Program-made: the position numbers and the translations under genes
Notes under the pieces: generated by a model
Told to the model about the DNA's origin: nothing
What the model saw: only the letters and a program-made list of their open reading frames with translations
The model's database searches: none
Shown: piece by piece, positions 61,076 to 64,000 of the stretch
Position numbering within the stretch: position 1 is the first letter of the stretch
How the letters are laid out: each line of letters starts with the position of its first letter
Origin: Edaphobacter sp. 4G125
GTDB lineage: Bacteria; Acidobacteriota; Terriglobia; Terriglobales; Acidobacteriaceae
Length of the DNA stretch: 64,000 nt
NCBI RefSeq assembly: GCF_014274685.1
Contig: NZ_CP060393.1
Location: forward strand, 434,001-498,000
Direction: 5' to 3'

Positions 61076-62134
61076 GTGGGACATCGATATTCCAGTATCC
61101 TCGATACCGTAGGTCATACCCCCGCAGTTCACATCAACCATCTTGCTCCTGAAGGCGTGAACCTCTACGTGAAGGTAGAGGCCTTTAATCCACTCGGTTC
61201 AGTAAAAGACCGTCTCGCTCTCGGTGTGATCGAAGATGCCGAACGCACTGGCAAGCTCAAGCCCGGCCAGACCGTTGTCGAGGCTACCAGCGGCAACACC
61301 GGCATCGGTCTTGCTATGGTCTGTGCCGCGAAAGGATATCCATTGGTTCTCGTGATGGCCGAGACGTTCTCAGTCGAGCGCCGCAAGCTGATGCGTTTTC
61401 TTGGTGCGAAGGTTGTCATCACGCCAGCCGCCGCTCGAGGAATCGGTATGGCGGCAAAGGCTGCTGAATTGGCCGAGAAGCACGGCTGGTTTTACACCCG
61501 CCAGTTCACCAACGAAGCCAACGCCGATTTCCATTCCAAGACTACGGCTGTCGAGATCCTCGACGACTTCCGCGATCAGCCGCTCGACTATTGGGTTACC
61601 GGCTTCGGCACTGGCGGAACGCTCAAGGGCGTGGCGCGTGTCCTGGCCAAAGAATCGCCCAAAACAAAGATTGTCGTCTGTGAGCCCGCTGACGCTCCCA
61701 TGGTCAGTAGCGGCCAACCGCAACCGCGTGACGAAAACGGTGACCCTACAAGTGGACATCCCGCCTGGAAGCCGCATCCCCAGCAGGGCTGGAGCCCGGA
61801 CTTCATCGCAAAGTTGGCAGGAGACGGAGTGGCCGATAACAAAATCGACCAGGTGCTGACGATCGAAAATGCTGAGGCGATGAAGTGGAGCAAAGAACTC
61901 GCCCGCAAAGAGGGTATCTTCGTTGGCATCACCTCAGGTGCAACCTTCGCAGGTGCGATGAAAGTCGCTCAAAAAGCGCCAAAGGGTTCGACGATCCTCT
62001 GCATGCTGCCCGACACCGGTGAGCGCTACCTGAGTACGCCACTCTTCGGAGAGATTGCTGCGGACATGAACGAGGAAGAGATAGCGATTGCGCAATCCAC
62101 TCCGAGCGCGCAGCTCGCACCGGCATCTGTATAG
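61076..62134 (+). CDS. cysK: Cysteine synthase (O-acetylserine sulfhydrylase)
   Basis: 352 residues from a GTG with AAGGAG eight bases upstream. The PLP lysine is K44 (GSVKDR), the phosphate-binding loop is SGNTGIGL (70-77), and FGTGGTLKGVAR and TSGATFAG follow as in CysK/CysM. It makes cysteine from O-acetylserine and sulfide. A stretch at about 205-235 (DAPMVSSGQPQPRDENGDPTSG) is longer than in E. coli CysK. It is divergent from the ligase and followed four bases later by an AAA-type ATPase. Confidence 0.94.
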   Translation: MGHRYSSILDTVGHTPAVHINHLAPEGVNLYVKVEAFNPLGSVKDRLALGVIEDAERTGKLKPGQTVVEATSGNTGIGLAMVCAAKGYPLVLVMAETFSVERRKLMRFLGAKVVITPAAARGIGMAAKAAELAEKHGWFYTRQFTNEANADFHSKTTAVEILDDFRDQPLDYWVTGFGTGGTLKGVARVLAKESPKTKIVVCEPADAPMVSSGQPQPRDENGDPTSGHPAWKPHPQQGWSPDFIAKLAGDGVADNKIDQVLTIENAEAMKWSKELARKEGIFVGITSGATFAGAMKVAQKAPKGSTILCMLPDTGERYLSTPLFGEIAADMNEEEIAIAQSTPSAQLAPASV

Positions 62135-62138
62135 ATCA

Positions 62139-62708
62139 ATGAAGTTGATCTTTCTGTACGGCCCGCCTGCTGCTGGAAAGCTCACGGTTGGAAGAGCGCT
62201 CCAGCAGAGGACCGGCCTTCGTCTCTTTCACAACCATCTTGTCGTGGACACGCTGTTGTCTGTCTTCCCTTTTGGCTCGCCCTCGTTCGTCAAGCTGCGC
62301 GAACAGACTTGGCTCTCGGTCTTTGACGCCGCAGCCAGAGACGGCATTTCGCTTATCTTTACCTTTGCCCCCGAAGCAACAGTGAACCCCAGCTTCATCG
62401 AATCAGCCATCTCCACCGTGCAGAAAGCAGGTGGTGAGATTTGTTTCGTCGAGTTGACCTGCCCCATCGATGTAATCGAACAACGCATGGAGAATCCCTC
62501 CCGGGCGCAGTTCCTCAAACTGCGCTCTGTCGAATTCTTTCGTGAGTCGCGTAGTAAAGGCGCCTACTGCTTTCCGAAGTTTCCCGCTGATCTTACCCTC
62601 GACACAAGCACGGTGGAACCACCAGAGGCCGCCCGCAGAATCTGCGAACACTTTCAACTCGATATCTTGACGGCGACTCCGGACGCACATCACGATCCTA
62701 GAGCCTGA
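62139..62708 (+). CDS. P-loop ATPase/kinase-like protein of unknown substrate
   Basis: 189 residues from ATG 62139. A Walker A loop GPPAAGKLT (8-16) opens the protein, followed by HNHLVVDTLLSVFPFGSPSF and a DGISLIFTFAP strand in the place of Walker B. LTCPIDVIEQRMENPSR and LRSVEFFRESRSKG form a lid-like part. The fold resembles shikimate/nucleotide kinase-type proteins; no substrate can be named. It starts four bases after cysK and may be cotranscribed with it. Confidence 0.83.
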   Translation: MKLIFLYGPPAAGKLTVGRALQQRTGLRLFHNHLVVDTLLSVFPFGSPSFVKLREQTWLSVFDAAARDGISLIFTFAPEATVNPSFIESAISTVQKAGGEICFVELTCPIDVIEQRMENPSRAQFLKLRSVEFFRESRSKGAYCFPKFPADLTLDTSTVEPPEAARRICEHFQLDILTATPDAHHDPRA

Positions 62709-62720
62709 GCAATCCAAAGA

Positions 62721-63065
62721 TTACTTGCATCTGGGTAAGAGGGCCGTCAACCGATTTATGTTCTCGCCTCTTCTTATCTTTATCGCCTGACGATGCAGAT
62801 GCCGCGTGGGATCGTCAGGACCGCTGTCATCATCCTCGTTCACCTCTTCCTTGAACTTCTCTTCAATGACGTACCTCGCCCGCGGCTCGGCAATCGTCTG
62901 CAATTGGTGAAGAGCGTTGCCCAAAGAAGCTGCTCGTGGATAGAACCCCGGGTTCTTCCCCTTGCGTGTTCTTCGTCGCCAGCGCCATCGTTGATAAAAA
63001 AATACGCATGCAAAGAGACACGCCATTCCATAAAGACTGGCTAGCAAAATCCGGTCCGGAACCAT
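62721..63065 (-). CDS. Small membrane protein of unknown function, acidobacterial
   Basis: 114 residues from ATG 63065, which has GGAAGG seven bases upstream; the longer open frame upstream is not coding. One N-terminal membrane helix (about 5-24) is followed by RWRWRRRTRKGKNPGFYP, a helical segment and an acidic run EVNEDDDSGPDDP, ending in a basic tail. I have seen similar short proteins in Acidobacteriota only by recollection; no function is known. Confidence 0.75.
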   Translation of the reverse strand: MVPDRILLASLYGMACLFACVFFYQRWRWRRRTRKGKNPGFYPRAASLGNALHQLQTIAEPRARYVIEEKFKEEVNEDDDSGPDDPTRHLHRQAIKIRRGENINRLTALLPRCK

Positions 63066-63155
63066 CAAAAACCTTCCGTTTCGCCGAAAAGGGAGTTGCT
63101 GCCTCCGGTGCAAGAGGCAGATCGATGGACGCGTAGTCCACGGCATCAGCAGATT

Positions 63156-63422
63156 TCAGGAAAGAGAAGGAGGAGGGCGTTGAAAAAGCGCAGAACGAAC
63201 GGGGTGAGAATTTGGTAGAACTTCGTTCTCAACGATTGCCAGCGACCATTGTGCTGTGTTTTCAATCTTCCCGAACAGAAAGACGGGTAACAGAACAAAA
63301 CACAAGGGCACAAGCACAGGATGGACAACCGCAGTAACAACAAGCAGCAACGCAAGAAAGCCCACGATGGCCAGAATCCACGCTGGAATCCCTGATCCGG
63401 GCTGCTGCTTGCGCATGTTCAT
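63156..63422 (-). CDS. Small hypothetical membrane protein
   Basis: 88 residues from ATG 63422 (the frame opens at 63491). Two hydrophobic segments (about 14-34 and 36-54) are separated by a short loop and followed by a soluble tail of about 34 residues ending PPPSLS. No family was recognised. It lies upstream of the other small membrane protein on the same strand with 90 bases between, so they may be cotranscribed. Confidence 0.6.
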   Translation of the reverse strand: MNMRKQQPGSGIPAWILAIVGFLALLLVVTAVVHPVLVPLCFVLLPVFLFGKIENTAQWSLAIVENEVLPNSHPVRSALFQRPPPSLS

Positions 63423-63635
63423 GCCGTCAGTATATCGGCACGCCGCTGAGCAACTTTCCGGTATCCGCATCGACCCCGACCGGAGTAACATCTATATAGA
63501 GATGCGATTCATAGCCGAATTCCCGGTGTCCTTTCCCGGCGTGGCCTCCAACCGCCACGACTTCGCCTAGCTACGCCCACGCTCACCTTTCCGCCTCTAA
63601 CCTCAAATTTATCAGCACCATAAGAAGGATTTCCC

Positions 63636-64000
63636 ATGTTTGACCGCCTTGACCAGATGGAAGCGCGCTATGAAGAACTCGGCCAGCAGCTTGCTGACCC
63701 CGCGCTCGTCTCCGATCAGAAGAAGTTCTCCGCCACCGCCAAGGCGCACCGCGACCTCGAGCCTGTCGTCGAAAAGCTGCGTGAGTATCGCCAGGTGAAG
63801 CAGGGCGTCGCCGACGCCAAGGCCATGCTCAATGAGCAGGATGCCGACATCAAGGCGATGGCCGAAGAGGAACTGCTTGCACTGGAGCCTCGCCAGGCCG
63901 AACTCGAAGAGCAGCTCAAGATTATGCTGCTGCCTAAGGACCCCAACGACGACAAGAACATTGTGATCGAGGTTCGCGCTGGCACCGGCGGCGACGAGGC
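63636..64000 (+). CDS. prfA: Peptide chain release factor 1 (partial, N-terminal part)
   Basis: The first 121 codons are present, running off the window edge. [31 protein letters not shown] and the helical domain that follows are the N-terminal coiled domain of RF1; [23 protein letters not shown] leads into the conserved region just before the GGQ-bearing domain, which is outside the window. RF1 ends translation at UAA and UAG. An AGAAGG box precedes the ATG by six bases. Confidence 0.95.
   Translation, partial: [121 protein letters not shown]

Overview
The window reads as a chromosomal segment of an Acidobacteriota genome, most likely family Acidobacteriaceae/Terriglobales (Terriglobus, Edaphobacter or Granulicella-like). 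This is an inference from gene content: a PadR regulator plus a giant FtsX-type 'ADOP' permease without an ATPase, a VWFA-related TIGR03436-type protein, a TIGR03118-type secreted beta-propeller, a GT21/HpnI-like glycosyltransferase, a PEP-CTERM protein, and an ActE-like cytochrome of alternative complex III. Base composition and codon use look uniform. I see no prophage, insertion sequence, tRNA, rRNA operon or CRISPR array.

Layout. 1-4030: end of a probable SCO-type copper chaperone, then a tightly packed caa3-type cytochrome c oxidase operon (subunits II, I, III, IV) closed by a strong terminator. 4083-7340: Rieske oxygenase divergent from a GT-C glycosyltransferase. 7340-7769: RNase P RNA on the minus strand. 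7821-10937: PadR plus ADOP permease with a readable promoter and operator. 11035-12654: secreted TIGR03118 propeller. 13004-15119: MATE exporter and TetR regulator in one operon, with a TetR-like operator on the -10 box. 15120-18436: a cytochrome c and a Tat-exported metallophosphoesterase divergent from an ECF sigma/anti-sigma pair, sharing a palindrome that supplies both -35 elements. 18456-26092: orphan ActE-like dihaem cytochrome, ADOP permease, PI-PLC-like esterase and two MacB-like permeases with no ATPase. 26254-32224: VWFA protein, repeat-bearing spacer, DUF3037/HipA-like kinase/M3 peptidase cluster, haem-degrading-domain protein.

32428-38247 is an envelope-glycan block (GT-C, HpnI-like GT21, UDP-sugar epimerase, UDP-HexNAc dehydrogenase). 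38429-42826 is a very large surface protein (beta-propeller plus choice-of-anchor D repeats) containing a G9 tract and a C-terminal tail shared with the TIGR03118 protein. 42827-51849 holds housekeeping and regulatory genes (HI0933 flavoprotein, RlmI-like methyltransferase, GNAT, LysR, nucleotidase, zinc-ribbon coiled coil), a pseudokinase-SPOR membrane protein and a DHA2 exporter. 51916-56830 is a GH35 beta-galactosidase followed by two paralogous porins. 56979-64000 holds an aldo/keto reductase, a PEP-CTERM protein, an ATP-dependent DNA ligase with a dispersed repeat inserted in frame, cysteine synthase, an AAA ATPase, two small membrane proteins and the start of prfA.

The strongest leads for new biology are the mirrored sigma-factor promoters with the phosphoesterase/cytochrome regulon, the catalytically dead kinase fused to a SPOR domain, the HipA-kinase/DUF3037 pair, the shared hairpin-lipobox C-terminal tail, the G9 tract and the in-frame repeat in the ligase. 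No single wholly novel multi-gene system can be proven from sequence alone. All starts were chosen by eye from ribosome-binding sites, overlaps and family N-termini.
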